Part shown: piece after piece, positions 12,561 through 19,455 of the stretch
Layout of the letters: the number at the start of each line of letters is the position of its first letter
Numbering within the stretch: the stretch's first letter is position 1
Source of the DNA: a virus
Reading direction: 5' to 3' (one strand)
DNA: 26,500 nucleotides
IMG/VR virus record: IMGVR_UViG_3300036715_002103
Span: 1 to 26,500 of that record
Program-made: the position numbers and the translations under genes
The notes under the pieces: generated by a model
Seen by the model: the letters and a program-made list of their open reading frames with translations, nothing else
The model's database searches: none
What the model was told of the DNA's origin: nothing

Positions 12561-12615
12561 GATAGGTGTCAAAATAGACATCAATAATAACGAAGTGAAG
12601 TGACAATATAGTCAC
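12561..12615 (+). promoter_or_regulatory. Paired short inverted repeats and SP6-like motif upstream of SSB
   Basis: Two hairpins with six-base A/T loops lie close together: TGTC-AAAATA-GACA (12567-12580) and GTGAC-AATATA-GTCAC (12600-12615). The first overlaps AGGTGTCAAAATAGACA (12564-12580), which matches AGGTGACACTATAGAAG of SP6 at 12 of 17 positions. Operator, promoter or origin are all possible; the sequence does not decide. Confidence 0.4.
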
Positions 12616-12635
12616 ATCCAAAAGGATAAAATATA

Positions 12636-13166
12636 ATGTTGATCAAGAATGCACAGCTGTGGTATGTTAAGATGGATCCTAAGAAGCCCAATGCAATGTT
12701 CGACAAGGAGAATCCCACTTGGGAAATCCAGATGCGAACTGACAGCAAGAAGGAAGCTGCCGAATGGAAAGCTGCAAACCTGAAGGTCAAGGCAGAGATC
12801 CCAGAAGAAGGCAAGCCTTACTGGAAATGTAATGTGAAGCGCAAGTCCTTCAAGTCCAACGGAGATCCTATTGAAGCCCCAAAACTGGTTAATGGTAAGC
12901 TCAGTGACATTGATCCCAATACAGTGGGTAATGGCTCTATTGGTGATGTCCAAATCTTCCAGTACGAGTACGATATGATTGGAAAGGAAGGTAAGCGTGT
13001 CAAGGGTATTGCATCTATGCTGAAGGGCGTCATGCTCAAGAAGCACATCGTTTATGTTCCACAACCTCATGAAGATGACTTTGAATTGAGTGACACTGAA
13101 GTGGTCCAGCCACCCAGTGAGGAAGAAGCTGAAGACCCCTCGACTGAAGTCGAAGAGACCTTCTGA
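12636..13166 (+). CDS. Single-stranded DNA-binding protein (T7 gp2.5-like)
   Basis: The 176-residue product has a beta-rich body with WEIQMRTDSKKEAAEWK near residue 29, GKPYWKCNVKRKSF near 67 and GSIGDVQIFQYEYDM near 109. The C-terminal tail is strongly acidic and ends in Phe (EEEAEDPSTEVEETF). An OB-type core plus an acidic tail ending in an aromatic residue is the hallmark of gp2.5-type proteins, where the tail contacts the polymerase and primase-helicase. It should coat single strands during replication. AAGGA lies about 10 bases before the ATG, and the gene opens the DNA-metabolism region. Confidence 0.85.
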   Translation: MLIKNAQLWYVKMDPKKPNAMFDKENPTWEIQMRTDSKKEAAEWKAANLKVKAEIPEEGKPYWKCNVKRKSFKSNGDPIEAPKLVNGKLSDIDPNTVGNGSIGDVQIFQYEYDMIGKEGKRVKGIASMLKGVMLKKHIVYVPQPHEDDFELSDTEVVQPPSEEEAEDPSTEVEETF

Positions 13167-13420
13167 TGATCACAAAGACTTTCAAGGCAATCTTCACAAA
13201 GAGCCTTAAGGTCTTCAAGCCCTCTGAGTTTAAGCGAATGACCTCTGAATATGGATTCATGTCATACAGCCTACTTTCAGAGGGTACAATCTTAATTGTA
13301 GAACCTGATGAATCAACAGATATCAGGGACTTCATCAAAATGGTGGCAATCATCGCCGCTGATGAGATCACCACAGTTGGATTGATAACTGAAGAAATAC
13401 ACTATGAACCCCAATTTTAA
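13166..13420 (+). CDS. Hypothetical small protein (84 aa)
   Basis: The gene starts in a TGATG overlap with the SSB stop. The product has a basic opening (MITKTFKAIFTKSLKVFKPS), then ILIVEPDESTDIRDFIKMVA and a C-terminal ITEEIHYEPQF. It looks like a small alpha/beta domain. Direct coupling to SSB suggests a replication or recombination accessory, which is inference only. Confidence 0.6.
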   Translation: MITKTFKAIFTKSLKVFKPSEFKRMTSEYGFMSYSLLSEGTILIVEPDESTDIRDFIKMVAIIAADEITTVGLITEEIHYEPQF

Positions 13421-13721
13421 TGAACAACACCAAGAGGAAACACCTGTGACTACTCTCATCAAACCCACTGCAGCTGAACTGCAAGCCCAAATTACTGCCC
13501 TGCAAGGACAACAATTAGTTCTAATTGCAGCTGCCCAGAAGGATGCGCTGAATGCCATTACATTGGTTGCTTCCCGCATCAAGAAAGACTTTGCAGAAAT
13601 TCAACGTCTATGCAAAGAAGGTGGTGTGTCCTTCAACTTGAGTGTGGATGATCTGTGTGATATTGATGTAAACGCTTATGGAGTAAACAACCACTGGGAA
13701 CCATCCTCAGTGAACTGCTAA
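13404..13721 (+). CDS. Hypothetical protein ending in a W-x-x-SS-x-x-C motif, copy 1
   Basis: The longest ATG form is 105 residues and overlaps the previous gene by 17 bases. GTG 13446, seven bases after AGAGGAAA, is an equally good start giving about 91 residues. The N-terminal half is an Ala/Gln-rich coiled-coil-like helix (AAELQAQITALQGQQLVLIA). The C-terminal half reads CKEGGVSFNLSVDD and ends NHWEPSSVNC. The next gene has the same plan (ETGQHFSLNIEYG and GWQSSSSRC), so the two are paralogues. Function is unknown; the conserved terminal W and Cys are notable. Confidence 0.65.
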   Translation: MNPNFNEQHQEETPVTTLIKPTAAELQAQITALQGQQLVLIAAAQKDALNAITLVASRIKKDFAEIQRLCKEGGVSFNLSVDDLCDIDVNAYGVNNHWEPSSVNC

Positions 13722-13731
13722 GGTCATGACT

Positions 13732-13749
13732 GCCCCTTCGGGGGCTTAT
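13732..13749 (+). terminator. Hairpin with UUCG tetraloop, probable terminator
   Basis: GCCCC-TTCG-GGGGC (13732-13745) is followed by TTATT. The stem is short but very stable. The T tract is weak, so partial termination or mRNA stabilisation between the two paralogous genes is possible. Confidence 0.6.
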
Positions 13750-13763
13750 TAATTGGATTGAAA

Positions 13764-14006
13764 ATGATCACACAAAAACAAGTTGAGAAGATGGCCTCTC
13801 TCGTTAAGAAGATTAAGGTTGCCATTGAAGATGCTGAAAAATATGCCAATGAAACAGGTCAACATTTCAGTCTAAACATTGAGTACGGTATGGGTGGCAC
13901 CTACTATCCTCCATTGACTCAAAAACAGAAAGATAAGATGGAAGAGGCAGGAGAATGGTATTCTTCTGATGGAGAGGGTTGGCAATCTTCTTCCAGCCGC
14001 TGCTAG
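13764..14006 (+). CDS. Hypothetical protein ending in a W-x-SSSS-x-C motif, copy 2
   Basis: The 80-residue product starts at ATG 13764 with GGA upstream. Helix EKMASLVKKIKVAIEDAEKY is followed by ETGQHFSLNIEYGMGGTYYP and a final GWQSSSSRC. The middle and end match the preceding gene (GGVSFNLSVDD, WEPSSVNC), though it lacks that gene's Gln-rich extension. The stop is one base before the next start. No function can be assigned. Confidence 0.65.
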   Translation: MITQKQVEKMASLVKKIKVAIEDAEKYANETGQHFSLNIEYGMGGTYYPPLTQKQKDKMEEAGEWYSSDGEGWQSSSSRC

Positions 14007-14007
14007 T

Positions 14008-14874
14008 ATGTCAGTCCTCATTGTAGGCTCGCTCCCCATCCAAAGTCTTTTGGGTAGGTCATCAAAAGATATTGATATCATTGGCACTTACAATGAAATT
14101 AAAGACTTTGTGTATGACACTGATCAAAAAATCTGTTCATTTTACCCATTTGCTGAAGGTAATAAAATCTTTGCAAGAGACAGTGGAGGTACAATCATTG
14201 AAGGTGAAGTTGCATGGCCAGGAAGTACAGGTGAAGAGCTTCTTGAAATTGTAGGGTATGGTATGGCAGATCTGAATACCTTGTACACCCTCAAAATGTC
14301 TCACAGGTACTTGAGGAACTCACCACACTTCAAGAAGACAATGGATGACATCCAGATCATGAGAAAGCATGGGGCTCATGTACCAAACTTTCTGTTGGAA
14401 TGGTATGAGAGGCGCATGAAAGAAACGTATACATACTTTCACCCCAACCTGAATGTGAAGAAGGGAGAGTTCTTCAATGGTGATGGCGTGAATTATGTGT
14501 ATGATCACGACTCCATCCATGAAGCCATGAAGCACATGGAAATGCCTGCATACAAGTACTACCAAGATCCTTCCTCTGAAGTCAGTTGCAGTCAATGGCT
14601 GTTTTGGAAGTGTACACAGTACCAAAGACTCTGTGGTGTATTGGAAGAGGCATATGTATTGGCTTTGGAGAGAAGTCAGATTCCATTTGCAGGTACTGTG
14701 AGTCCTGAGAGGTCATTCAACATGGCCTTGGAGAAAGTGTGTACATCAATTACGTCAGGATGGTTCCGAGAGTTTGCATGGGAACACTACTATGACGTCA
14801 TGAAAATGTATTCAGCAATGTACGTGGAGAAGTTCCGGGCAGGAGTAAGGGCCGGAATTGTGAAACGTAGTTAG
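14008..14874 (+). CDS. Nucleotidyltransferase-fold phage protein
   Basis: The 288-residue product opens with SVLIVGSLPIQSLLGRSSKD followed by IDIIG. The GS, an 11-residue gap and D-I-D form the signature of the minimal nucleotidyltransferase fold; a later acid in GTIIEGEVAW could be the third metal ligand. The rest is a large helical domain with LYTLKMSHRYL, YDHDSIHEAMKH and a conserved-looking KVCTSITSGWFREFAWEHY. I recall long phage proteins of this form but no proven substrate. It could transfer a nucleotide to RNA, protein or a small molecule. The start at 14008 puts the first strand at the N-terminus; ATG 13969 would overlap the previous gene and neither has a clear ribosome site. Confidence 0.7.
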   Translation: MSVLIVGSLPIQSLLGRSSKDIDIIGTYNEIKDFVYDTDQKICSFYPFAEGNKIFARDSGGTIIEGEVAWPGSTGEELLEIVGYGMADLNTLYTLKMSHRYLRNSPHFKKTMDDIQIMRKHGAHVPNFLLEWYERRMKETYTYFHPNLNVKKGEFFNGDGVNYVYDHDSIHEAMKHMEMPAYKYYQDPSSEVSCSQWLFWKCTQYQRLCGVLEEAYVLALERSQIPFAGTVSPERSFNMALEKVCTSITSGWFREFAWEHYYDVMKMYSAMYVEKFRAGVRAGIVKRS

Positions 14875-14885
14875 TGCAGTAAGAC

Positions 14886-14913
14886 GGACCACCCAAATTG
14901 GAGATGGTGGTCC
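14886..14913 (+). repeat. Perfect 8-bp inverted repeat (hairpin) in the intergenic stretch
   Basis: GGACCACC (14886-14893) pairs with GGTGGTCC (14906-14913) around a 12-base loop. No T run follows. It starts 12 bases after the nucleotidyltransferase gene and could be a transcript 3' end or a protein site. The rest of the 213-base gap (14875-15087) holds a weak promoter-like motif and a terminator-like hairpin, and no convincing gene. Confidence 0.55.
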
Positions 14914-14950
14914 AGCTAGAAAGCGCGATAGCTTAGCTCAACTACTAGAA

Positions 14951-14964
14951 AGTGTATAAAATGA
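14951..14964 (+). promoter_or_regulatory. Weak match to the candidate phage promoter core
   Basis: AGTGTATAAAATGA follows the pattern of AGTATCTTATATGA (copy C) with an A in place of the central C and purine or A/T swaps elsewhere. It lies in a non-coding gap upstream of the deoxyribosyltransferase-like gene. The match is weak and A/T-rich chance is likely. Confidence 0.25.
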
Positions 14965-15046
14965 CTACTATAACCATCAAGCACAAAATGATCCAGAAAG
15001 TCGCGCCAAATACGAATACCCAGAAGATCCACTCTAATACATAATA

Positions 15047-15074
15047 GTAGATAGAGTAATCTACACCGTTTTTT
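15047..15074 (+). terminator. Terminator-like hairpin with T6
   Basis: GTAGAT (15047-15052) pairs with ATCTAC (15059-15064) over a six-base loop; ACCG and then six T follow (15069-15074). The stem is A/T-rich, so efficiency would be modest. Confidence 0.5.
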
Positions 15075-15087
15075 GCTTTTGGAATTT

Positions 15088-15498
15088 ATGATCAACACAA
15101 TATACCTTTGCGGGCCAATGGAAAATGTGTCCATTGAAGAGGGAACCGTATGGCGTAAATATATGACAGATCGCCTTCTCTATGCCAGCCAAATTAAAGT
15201 TCTTGATCCCTACCGGAGAATCCACAATGGAATCCCAAAAGAGTTCAAAAGAGTATTCGAGCTTGACCTTCTTGACATTCGGAATGCAGACATTATCATT
15301 GCAAACCTCTGCAATCCCCAGCTGGCTAAACATGGAACAGCCATGGAAATCTTTTATGCCAACTACATTCTCCGAAAACCTGTTATTGCTTTCAAAGATG
15401 ACCCCACAGTGAAACATCCATTCTTTGAACAACTTGTAACTTCTTGGGTAAGTACACCTACGGAAGCCATTGATATGTTATTGAATGAGTACACCTGA
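15088..15498 (+). CDS. Nucleoside 2-deoxyribosyltransferase-like / nucleotide N-glycosidase-like enzyme
   Basis: The 136-residue product matches the compact deoxyribosyltransferase fold. IYLCGPM at residues 5-11 is the first strand and phosphate or ribose loop. WRKYMTDRL follows, then VLDPYRR at 38-44. ELDLLDIRNADIIIANL (58-74) holds the usual acids, and GTAMEIFYA (83-91) gives Glu87, the expected nucleophile. Relatives swap bases on deoxyribonucleosides or hydrolyse deoxynucleotide monophosphates. Here it may salvage or destroy particular nucleotides beside the reductase and dCMP deaminase. The start at ATG 15088 has GGAA just upstream. The substrate cannot be read from sequence. Confidence 0.8.
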   Translation: MINTIYLCGPMENVSIEEGTVWRKYMTDRLLYASQIKVLDPYRRIHNGIPKEFKRVFELDLLDIRNADIIIANLCNPQLAKHGTAMEIFYANYILRKPVIAFKDDPTVKHPFFEQLVTSWVSTPTEAIDMLLNEYT

Positions 15499-15500
15499 AC

Positions 15501-15782
15501 ATGCCCTATATCACCCGTGAAGAACGACAAGAAGTCAACAAACAGCATGTGGGTATGGCCTGTATCAAAACACCTGGACAGTTGAATTATGCCATCACAA
15601 TGTTGATTGAGGGGTACCTTGTGATGCAAGAGAGGGTCGGTTACACCGAGATGAATGCAGCCTATGGAGCAGCTGCATGTGCCGCCCAAGAATTCTATCG
15701 TCGCAAGATGATTCCATACGAACAACAAAAACAATATGAAAATGGAGATCTCCCAATCTATGCACATTTACAAACTGGTTAA
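15501..15782 (+). CDS. Small conserved-type phage protein (DUF6899-like)
   Basis: The 93-residue product opens MPYITREERQEV, continues TPGQLNYAITMLIEGYLV, then GYTEMNAAYGAAACAAQEFYRRK, here referred to only by its parts (YTEMNAAYGAA and AAQEFYRR), and ends with PYEQQKQYENGDLP. I recognise the order YIT, PG-x-LNY, G-x-x-x-x-A, E-(F/L)-YRR, PYE-x-x-K and ENGD from a widespread uncharacterised phage family. It starts two bases after the previous stop. The function of the family is not known to me. Confidence 0.8.
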   Translation: MPYITREERQEVNKQHVGMACIKTPGQLNYAITMLIEGYLVMQERVGYTEMNAAYGAAACAAQEFYRRKMIPYEQQKQYENGDLPIYAHLQTG

Positions 15783-16233
15783 TTGTTATGGTACTGTGGT
15801 GTACCAAACAGATAATTTCACGGAATTCGAGAATGAGCATAAGTACTTCAACTCCTTTTGTGAGCACCCACCATATCAATTAAGGGTAGGTAACACAATT
15901 TACCTTGACATTGAAGACTACCGGATTGGCCTTGAAAGGGGCCACATGTGGAAAGGTGAAGAGATGAAAGAGCAAATTACTGCAGATCAGACTGATGCCA
16001 TTAATCCAGCGCATTACCAAGACATTGTACCTGGATTGCAGTACATGCAGGTAATGGCACATACCCTGAAGGGATTTGAAGGTGTTGAGGCACATCTCTT
16101 AGGTCAAGTATACAAGTACCTGATGCGCCTTGGTCGTAAAGATCCAAAGATCCAAGATTCTGAAAAGGCTCTGTGGTATCTTTCATGCCTTGTCAAGTAC
16201 TATAAGACAGGCACAGTACAGGTAGACAATTGA
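15760..16233 (+). CDS. DUF3310-domain protein
   Basis: The C-terminal half contains NPAHYQDIVPGLQYMQVM, LLGQVYKYLMRLGRKD and KALWYLSCLVKYY, which is the DUF3310 pattern (HY...E/Q...KY-x-x-R-x-G-x-K). That domain is common in phages; it is often labelled nucleotide kinase, for which I know no proof. The N-terminal half begins MHIYKLVNCYGTVVYQTDNF and is a small beta domain. I use ATG 15760, which overlaps the previous gene by 23 bases; ATG 15736 and 15742 are alternatives. It ends in a TGATG overlap with the next gene. Confidence 0.75.
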   Translation: MHIYKLVNCYGTVVYQTDNFTEFENEHKYFNSFCEHPPYQLRVGNTIYLDIEDYRIGLERGHMWKGEEMKEQITADQTDAINPAHYQDIVPGLQYMQVMAHTLKGFEGVEAHLLGQVYKYLMRLGRKDPKIQDSEKALWYLSCLVKYYKTGTVQVDN

Positions 16234-16433
16234 TGGAGTGGGTTTCACTTACCTATAAACCCCAACTCCCTGGAGTTCCCCCTGAGTATGGCCCTGAGCC
16301 TTCCATTGAGCAGATGGTCCACTTCTATTACTCTCGATACTTCATGAGTGATCCCGGTGACATCCAGATGATGGTGGATGACTACTTCAAAGCCATTTTG
16401 AATCCTCACAGGGGTCAAGATGGATACCGATGA
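16233..16433 (+). CDS. Hypothetical small protein (66 aa)
   Basis: The gene begins in a TGATG overlap and overlaps the DNA polymerase start by 14 bases. The product opens MEWVSLTYKPQLPGVPPEYG and continues with a helix (SIEQMVHFYYSRYF) and DPGDIQMMVDDYFKAIL. Proline-rich start and Tyr-rich helix are all that can be said. It is probably co-translated with the polymerase. Confidence 0.6.
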   Translation: MEWVSLTYKPQLPGVPPEYGPEPSIEQMVHFYYSRYFMSDPGDIQMMVDDYFKAILNPHRGQDGYR

Positions 16434-18324
16434 GCAATGGATTCAAGAAAACACAATCCACATTGAGGACTATTCTCCATCCATTATTGATATTGAGACT
16501 GACGGATTTCTGGATGTAGCTACACGTATACACATGGTTGTAATCAGGAGGATTTCTGACGGTGTAGTTACAGGAGCCTACTTTTACGGTGACCTGAGAT
16601 GGAAAAATCGTCTCAATAAACATGAGAGACTTGTGGGACACAATGTACTGGGATACGATTTCCTTGTGTTCATGAAGCTGCATGGAGTTGAGATTACTTG
16701 CCCCGTCCATGATACAATGTTGATGAGTCAAACTCTGGACTACAAGAGATTCCCATCAGGTAGACACAGGCTAGAAGATTGGGGTGACTTCCTCAAAGAG
16801 CCCAAAGGTGACTTTGATCCTGCCAAATTCAAAGACCCCTCCTTTGAAGACTTGAAAGAAATGTTTGTGTATTGTTGCCAAGACACACAAACAAACCTCA
16901 AGGCATATCAACATCTTCTAAAAGAATTCCAAGAGAAAGTTGCCAAGAAACCTCTTCTCAAACAATCACTGAGGAATGAGCATGATGTTGCACGTTTTGT
17001 TGGTACTGCTGAACTTAATGGCTGGCTATTTGATCGTATTGCTGGTGAGGCACTACTTGAAGTACTCAACAATGACATCAATCGGATCCAAAAAATCATT
17101 GAGCCAAAACTCAAGCTTACAGTCAAACTCATAGACAAAGAGCCAGTTGATACAAAGTGGATAAAGGATGGCAGGTATGCCGTCAATACCGTTAAGCACT
17201 TTGGAATTGACCAAGAGCGAGGTAGGACCGATAGGCCCATTGAAGGACAATACCAGCGCATTGAGTTTGTCCAGCCAGATATCACCTCAATGGAAGCCAT
17301 CAAGACTCATTTGTACAGTATTGGATGGGTGCCTGATGACTGGAATTGGAAAAGAGTAAATGGGAAGCCTGTCAAAGTATCCCCCAAGCTCACTACAAGC
17401 AGCTTAGAGGTTCTTGGTGAAGATGGCTTATTGGTTGATGAGTTAACAACAACAAGATCTCGTAGGGATATTCTTCGAGGTTGGCTGGAGAATCTTGATG
17501 AAAACGACAGACTGCACGGATCTTGCTTTACTATTGCAACACCTACAGGAAGAGCAAGACATGCCACTATTGTCAATGTGCCTTCAGGTGATGCAAAGAC
17601 TAAGTGGGGAAAAGAAATCAGAAGCCTTTTCATTACTCGATCAGGTTATAAGGTTGTGGGCGCTGACTCCTCCGGAAACCAATTCAGAGCCTTGTGTCAT
17701 TACCTTAAAAATCCCGCCTACACTGACATTGTGCTCAACGGAGACATTCACCAAGAAAATGCAAATGTACTTTCTGCAATTGTCAAGGCTATCGTGCCCC
17801 GATCAATTGCAAAGCCTTTTATTTATGCTTATCTCTTTGGAGCAGGAAATGAAAAAGCTGCGCTCATTGTAATTGGCAAACGTGATGCCAAGGTTGGTAA
17901 GAAGCTCAAAGCAGAGTTTGCAGAGAAAGTTCCTGGACTGAAAGATCTTCTTGATAAGATCAAAGCGATCTATGAGAAGACTGCAGGAGCTGATGAACGA
18001 AGAGCTTGGATTCCCGGAGCTGATGGTAGGAAAATATACTGTGATTCACCTCACAAGGCTTTGAACTACTTACTGCAGTCATTTGAGGCCATCTCATGCA
18101 AAGCTGCAGTGGCCTACTTCATGAAGAAAATGAAGGAAGAAAAGATTCCATATGATCCACTCATATTCTACCATGATGAGTTTGAGTTTGAATGTTTGGA
18201 AGAGTATGCTGAAAGAGGTCGTGAGATCGCTGTAGAGGCATTTAAAGAGGCCGGTAAAGTCTTTGGAATGATGATCCTAGATGGTGCCGGAAAAATTGGT
18301 AATAACTGGTATGAGGTACATTAA
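16420..18324 (+). CDS. DNA polymerase, family A (T7 type) with 3'-5' proofreading domain
   Basis: The 634-residue product has an exonuclease domain: IIDIETDG gives Asp24 and Glu26, GHNVLGYDF is Exo II, and YCCQDTQTN is Exo III. The polymerase motifs are A at VVGADSSGNQFRALCHYL (Asp416), B at RSIAKPFIYAYLFGAG (Arg461, Lys465, Tyr469), and C at YHDEFEFE (His585, Asp586, Glu587). Tyr469 sits at the position of T7 Tyr526 (E. coli Pol I 762); the next conserved aromatic, T7 Tyr530, is Phe here. A segment before EAIKTHLYSIGWVPDDW aligns with the T7 region around its thioredoxin-binding loop, but thioredoxin use cannot be judged. Start ATG 16420 has AGGGG five bases upstream. It replicates the phage genome. 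Confidence 0.95.
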   Translation: MDTDEQWIQENTIHIEDYSPSIIDIETDGFLDVATRIHMVVIRRISDGVVTGAYFYGDLRWKNRLNKHERLVGHNVLGYDFLVFMKLHGVEITCPVHDTMLMSQTLDYKRFPSGRHRLEDWGDFLKEPKGDFDPAKFKDPSFEDLKEMFVYCCQDTQTNLKAYQHLLKEFQEKVAKKPLLKQSLRNEHDVARFVGTAELNGWLFDRIAGEALLEVLNNDINRIQKIIEPKLKLTVKLIDKEPVDTKWIKDGRYAVNTVKHFGIDQERGRTDRPIEGQYQRIEFVQPDITSMEAIKTHLYSIGWVPDDWNWKRVNGKPVKVSPKLTTSSLEVLGEDGLLVDELTTTRSRRDILRGWLENLDENDRLHGSCFTIATPTGRARHATIVNVPSGDAKTKWGKEIRSLFITRSGYKVVGADSSGNQFRALCHYLKNPAYTDIVLNGDIHQENANVLSAIVKAIVPRSIAKPFIYAYLFGAGNEKAALIVIGKRDAKVGKKLKAEFAEKVPGLKDLLDKIKAIYEKTAGADERRAWIPGADGRKIYCDSPHKALNYLLQSFEAISCKAAVAYFMKKMKEEKIPYDPLIFYHDEFEFECLEEYAERGREIAVEAFKEAGKVFGMMILDGAGKIGNNWYEVH

Positions 18325-18494
18325 TGATTACATGGATTCTGACACTTACAATGTTGACCCCTGGACCTGAATACGTTGTCATAAGGGGCTTCCCTGACCA
18401 AAAGATGTGTATTGCAGTTGGAAAGCAACAAGTGGAGGATGCAAGATATCCTTCTATTTTTGAATGTAGTGCAGAGGTACTTGAGAAGAAATAA
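18324..18494 (+). CDS. Hypothetical small protein (56 aa)
   Basis: The gene starts in a TAATG overlap with the polymerase stop. The product begins MITWILTLTMLTPGPEYVVI and continues RGFPDQKMCIAVGKQQVEDA, ending AEVLEKK. The first residues are hydrophobic and could act as a signal peptide, followed by a small alpha/beta domain with two Cys (CIAV, FECS). I know no family. Coupling to the polymerase gene supports expression. Confidence 0.6.
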   Translation: MITWILTLTMLTPGPEYVVIRGFPDQKMCIAVGKQQVEDARYPSIFECSAEVLEKK

Positions 18495-18497
18495 GCC

Positions 18498-18578
18498 TTG
18501 AAAAGCTACATGACTGAAGCTTACAAGCTCGGTATGAGAGATCAACCACCACTAATTGGAAACTTTAATGAGACCTAA
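18498..18578 (+). CDS. Possible micro-ORF (26 aa)
   Basis: A frame from TTG 18498 reads MKSYMTEAYKLGMRDQPPLI then GNFNET and overlaps the next start by 11 bases. It fills the only gap in this run and its composition is protein-like, but the ribosome site is weak and the frame is very short. It may equally be untranslated spacer. Confidence 0.3.
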   Translation: MKSYMTEAYKLGMRDQPPLIGNFNET

Positions 18579-19455
18579 TAAATTTACTCCCGAGTTTGTA
18601 CTGTCGTTCTTTGCAGCAGTTATTCTTGTATTATTCCTCACAGCCTTCTTCTGGCCTTTGCACACAGTACCTACAGGTAACCGTGGAGTTGTCACTGTAG
18701 GTGGTGCCATTAAGGGTATTGAGAATGAGGGTTATGTCCTCTTGGCACCTTGGCAAAAGCTTTCACTGTTCAACATTCGAGCAGAACAAGCAGATATCAA
18801 GAATGCTGAAGGATCAACTTCAGATACTCAGCCAGTTAATGTAAACATGACAGTTCGTTACAGTATTATGCTGGACCGAGTCACTGAAGTATTTGAGAAG
18901 TATTCACGAGATGGCGATCTTTCATCATATGTTCAAACAGCCACGGCAGAAGCCTTTAAGGCTGTAACTGCAAAGTATACTGCACCTGACTTGATCACTA
19001 AGCGTTCGCAAGTATCCACAGACATTAATGCTGCATTGGGACTGAAGTTGGCAAAGTATGGTGCTCAAGTCATAAGTATTGACATGACAGGCTTTGCATT
19101 CTCTGCATCATACATGGCAGCAATCAATGAGAAGACCACTCAAGAGCAGCTTCAACTGGCTGCTGAAAAGAAGCTTCTTACAGTTGTCTCCCAACAGAAG
19201 CAGGTAACTGCCATTGCAGAAGCCGAGGCAAACGCTGCAAGGGCTCGTGCAGATGGTAATGCATATGTTACAGTGACAAAGGCAAAAGCGGATGCATCAG
19301 CCATTGAAATGAATGGTAAAGCAATTGCAGCTAACCCCTCAGTATTGGAGCTTAAGCGCATTGAAGTTCAGTTGGCCACAGCAGGCACCTGGAATGGTGT
19401 TCTTCCAGTGAACATGTATGGTTCTGCGCCAATCCCATTGCTGAATCTGAAATGA
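18568..19455 (+). CDS. SPFH/Band-7 (prohibitin-like) membrane protein
   Basis: The 295-residue product has an N-terminal membrane anchor (residues about 11-32, VLSFFAAVILVLFLTAFFW). A Band-7 domain follows: VPTGNRGVVTVGGAIKG, then DTQPVNVNMTVRYSIM and the region through DLITKRSQV. A long Ala/Glu-rich helical stretch comes next (AEKKLLTVVSQQKQVTAIAE, AEANAARARADG), then a short tail. This is the layout of prohibitin, HflK/HflC and stomatin, which form ring or cage assemblies in the inner membrane and control proteases such as FtsH. A phage copy might shield phage proteins from proteolysis or shape the membrane; that is inference. The ATG at 18568 has TTGGA seven bases upstream. It sits between DNA polymerase and exonuclease, an unusual place. 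Confidence 0.85.
   Translation: MRPNKFTPEFVLSFFAAVILVLFLTAFFWPLHTVPTGNRGVVTVGGAIKGIENEGYVLLAPWQKLSLFNIRAEQADIKNAEGSTSDTQPVNVNMTVRYSIMLDRVTEVFEKYSRDGDLSSYVQTATAEAFKAVTAKYTAPDLITKRSQVSTDINAALGLKLAKYGAQVISIDMTGFAFSASYMAAINEKTTQEQLQLAAEKKLLTVVSQQKQVTAIAEAEANAARARADGNAYVTVTKAKADASAIEMNGKAIAANPSVLELKRIEVQLATAGTWNGVLPVNMYGSAPIPLLNLK

Noticed and set aside
14920-14990. tRNA-like stretch around GCGCGATAGCTTAGCTCAAC
   Set aside because: It recalls an acceptor and D arm, but there is no matching GAGC, anticodon arm or T arm, and the ends do not pair.
14961-15044. 27-codon frame starting ATGACTACTATAACC
   Set aside because: No ribosome site and no protein-like features; it lies between hairpins in a non-coding gap.
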